DNA of 64,000 nt from CTSoil-043 sp963821235 (GTDB lineage: Bacteria; Chloroflexota; Limnocylindria; Limnocylindrales; CSP1-4). Below the pieces are notes generated by a model. That model worked only from the letters and a program-made list of their open reading frames with translations, made no database searches and was not told the DNA's origin. The stretch is taken from NCBI GenBank assembly GCA_963821235.1, contig CAWGCS010000001.1, positions 2,294,001 through 2,358,000 of the forward strand, in the 5' to 3' direction. The position numbers were made by a program, and so were the translations under genes. Positions 62,419-64,000 of this stretch are shown one piece after another (positions within the stretch are counted from its first letter, which is position 1; each line of letters begins with the position of its first letter).

Positions 62419-62697
62419 TCAGCCGACGGCGAGGATGAAGCCGACGACGATCAGGGCGGCGCCGACGACGGCCACCGTGGCCCATGTCCGGGCCTGCCGG
62501 CGGAGGAGGCGCATGGCGACGGAGGCGCCCGTCTCCCCGCCCTCCGCGGGACCTCCCCGCCAGGCCCGGTAGCGGGCCGCGTTGTCGTCCTGGGCCTTGA
62601 GCGCCTGGTAGCGTCGCCACGGTTCGCGGGCGCGGGCGTACCCGACCGCGAAGAGGATCACCCCGCCGAGGGCCAGGCCATAGCCGGCGATGCTCAC
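62419..62697 (-). CDS. Small two-helix membrane protein
   Basis: The 92-residue protein has a hydrophobic segment at each end (GYGLALGGVILFAVGYA, about 5-21, and WATVAVVGAALIVVGFIL, about 72-89) and a basic, hydrophilic middle. No family is recognised. Its GTG at 62697 overlaps the gatB stop (GTGA), so it is probably expressed with gatB, though no link to tRNA amidation is apparent. Confidence 0.7.
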   Translation of the reverse strand: MSIAGYGLALGGVILFAVGYARAREPWRRYQALKAQDDNAARYRAWRGGPAEGGETGASVAMRLLRRQARTWATVAVVGAALIVVGFILAVG

Positions 62698-64000
62698 GTC
62701 CCCTCCCCGCCGCCCAGCCGCTCGCGGATGGCGGCCTGCGCCAGCGTGGCGTTGGCCCGTCCGCGCGACGCCTTCATGACCTGGCCGATGAGGAAGCCCG
62801 CCGCCTGCGCCTTGCCGGCCCGATAGTCGGCCGCGGCCGCCGGGTTCGCCGCGATGACCTCGTCGATCAGCCGCCCCACGGCGTCGGCGTCCGAGATCTG
62901 GGCGAGCCCCTGGACTGCGATCAGCTCGGCGGCGGGGGTCCCCGTAGCGATGTGCTCCCCGACGACCTCGCGAGCGTTGGGGCGGCTCAGGCGGCCGCCG
63001 GTCACCTCGCGCAGGACGTGGGCGAGCGACACGGCGTCGGCCCGGCCGGCCAGGCCGGCGGACGTCCGCTCGGCCGTCTCCTTGAGCGCCCGACCGTAGT
63101 CGCCGGTCACCAGGTTGGCGATCTCCTTGGCCGGCAGGTCGACACCAGCCGCCCGGATGGCCTCGAAGGCCCCGGTCATCGCCTCGTCGTTCACCAGGAC
63201 GGCGGCGTCGTAGGCGGACAGCCCGAGGTCCCCGACGTAGCGCGCCCGGCGGGCCGCCGGGAGCTCCGGGAGGGAGGCCCGCAGCGTCTCGAGCCAGGCC
63301 GGATCGACATGGAGCGGCGGGAGGTCGGGCTCCGGGAAGTAGCGGTAGTCGTCGGACGACTCCTTGACCCGCATGACGTAGGTGGCGCCGCGGGCGTCGT
63401 CCCAGCCCCGCGTCTCCTGCCGCAGCGGCTCGCCGGCGTCGAGGGCCGCGCCCTGGCGCTCGATCTCGAAGGCGACCGCCCGCTCGACCGCCCGGAGCGA
63501 GTTCATGTTCTTGACCTCGACGCGGGTCCCGAAGGGCTCCGTCCCGCGGGACCGGAGGGAGACGTTCGCCTCCACCCGCATCTGCCCGTTCTCCATCTCG
63601 GCATCGCTGACGCCGATCGTGCGGAGGAGGAGCCGTAGCTCCTCGGCGTAGCGGCGCGCCTGCTCGGCGGACCGCACGTCAGGCTCGGTGACGATCTCCA
63701 TGAGCGGCACGCCGGCCCGGTTGAAGTCGACCAGGCTCACCCGCCGGCCGTCCGGGCCGGCCGCGTGGACCAGCTTGGCCGTGTCCTCCTCGAGGTGGGC
63801 CCGCGTGATCCCGATCGTCACCGGGCCCTCGGACGTGTCGATCGTGAGCGACCCGCGAGAGGCGAGGGGCAAGTCGTACTGGCTGATCTGGTAGCCCTTC
63901 GGGAGGTCCGGGTAGAAGTAGTTCTTTCGGTCCCAGCGGGTGGCCGCCGGCACGCTCGCGCCGATCGCCAGGCCGGTGGTCAGGACGTGCTCCACGGCGG
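62694..64000 (-). CDS. gatB: Aspartyl/glutamyl-tRNA amidotransferase subunit B (partial, N-terminus missing)
   Basis: GatB supplies the tRNA-binding and phosphorylating part of the GatCAB enzyme that makes Gln-tRNA or Asn-tRNA by transamidation. The window holds about 435 C-terminal codons; roughly the first 70 residues lie beyond the right edge. Readable motifs include FDRKNYFYPDL-like RWDRKNYFYPDLPKGYQIS, VSLVDFNRAGVPLMEIVTEP, MENGQMRVEANVSLR, YRYFPEPDLPP and the C-terminal YqeY/GatB tail domain (FLIGQVMKASRGRANATLA). It is followed by the small membrane gene with a GTGA overlap. Confidence 0.97.
   Translation of the reverse strand, partial: AVEHVLTTGLAIGASVPAATRWDRKNYFYPDLPKGYQISQYDLPLASRGSLTIDTSEGPVTIGITRAHLEEDTAKLVHAAGPDGRRVSLVDFNRAGVPLMEIVTEPDVRSAEQARRYAEELRLLLRTIGVSDAEMENGQMRVEANVSLRSRGTEPFGTRVEVKNMNSLRAVERAVAFEIERQGAALDAGEPLRQETRGWDDARGATYVMRVKESSDDYRYFPEPDLPPLHVDPAWLETLRASLPELPAARRARYVGDLGLSAYDAAVLVNDEAMTGAFEAIRAAGVDLPAKEIANLVTGDYGRALKETAERTSAGLAGRADAVSLAHVLREVTGGRLSRPNAREVVGEHIATGTPAAELIAVQGLAQISDADAVGRLIDEVIAANPAAAADYRAGKAQAAGFLIGQVMKASRGRANATLAQAAIRERLGGGEGT

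Overview
The window is one continuous stretch of a very GC-rich (roughly 70%) bacterial chromosome, densely packed, with many GTG and some TTG starts and many 1-4 base gene overlaps. The whiA-yvcK-rapZ trio, split secD/secF, lipoprotein-type binding proteins, a TadE/TadG/CpaB set and SOS-like boxes of the Gram-positive type (GAAC-N4-GTTC) point to a monoderm lineage. My best guess is Chloroflexota (a Limnocylindria/Ellin6529-like group); a high-GC actinobacterium is the main alternative. This is inference from gene content only. No rRNA, CRISPR array, insertion sequence, prophage or origin was seen.

Layout. 1-13.2 kb (minus strand): a long housekeeping series running recJ/PD40 protein/pyrF, tatA-tatC, rapZ-yvcK-whiA, tpiA-gpmA, secG and a partial peptide-type binding protein, preceded by secD-secF. 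13.3-15.2 kb: uvrC. 15.4-19.3 kb: a giant secreted protein with two complete 5'-nucleotidase units in tandem. 19.6-21.3 kb (plus): a compact UvrD-type helicase. 21.3-27.5 kb (minus): a two-component system, a ferredoxin-flavoprotein oxidoreductase, two paralogous membrane proteins of unknown family and two small proteins; this is the least familiar part of the window. 27.6-33 kb: uvrA (broken in this sequence by eight single-base gains) and uvrB, each behind an SOS-like box. 33.2-36.6 kb (plus): TadE/TadG/CpaB-like pilus-assembly genes. 36.7-43.3 kb (minus): coaE, an ABC-F ATPase, mutM and polA. 43.5-44.8 kb (plus): ECF sigma factor and anti-sigma factor. 44.9-47.3 kb (minus): a kinase-aminotransferase fusion. 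47.4-49.0 kb (plus): tRNA-Leu(CAA), a 45-residue membrane miniprotein, an odd P-loop protein and a TerB-like protein. 49.1-52.9 kb (minus): dnaE. 52.9-53.5 kb: repeat-rich noncoding DNA. 53.5-53.9 kb (plus): a small zincin. 53.9-61.7 kb (minus): MoaD-like and beta-propeller genes, then a BMP-type nucleoside ABC transporter with nucleoside hydrolase. 61.9-64 kb: a CoA-binding protein, a small membrane protein and the 3' part of gatB.

How the genes fit together. DNA repair is strongly represented (uvrA, uvrB, uvrC, recJ, mutM, polA, UvrD-like). Protein export is represented by secD, secF, secG, tatA and tatC. The secreted double nucleotidase and the BMP transporter-nucleoside hydrolase cassette, though 40 kb apart, would together make a route from extracellular nucleotides to intracellular bases. 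Several genes (uvrA, uvrB, uvrC, rapZ, the DUF6941-like gene, and less certainly secD, dnaE, the fusion gene and the zincin) have a TANNNT -10-like hexamer only 6-9 bases before the start codon, which suggests leaderless transcription.
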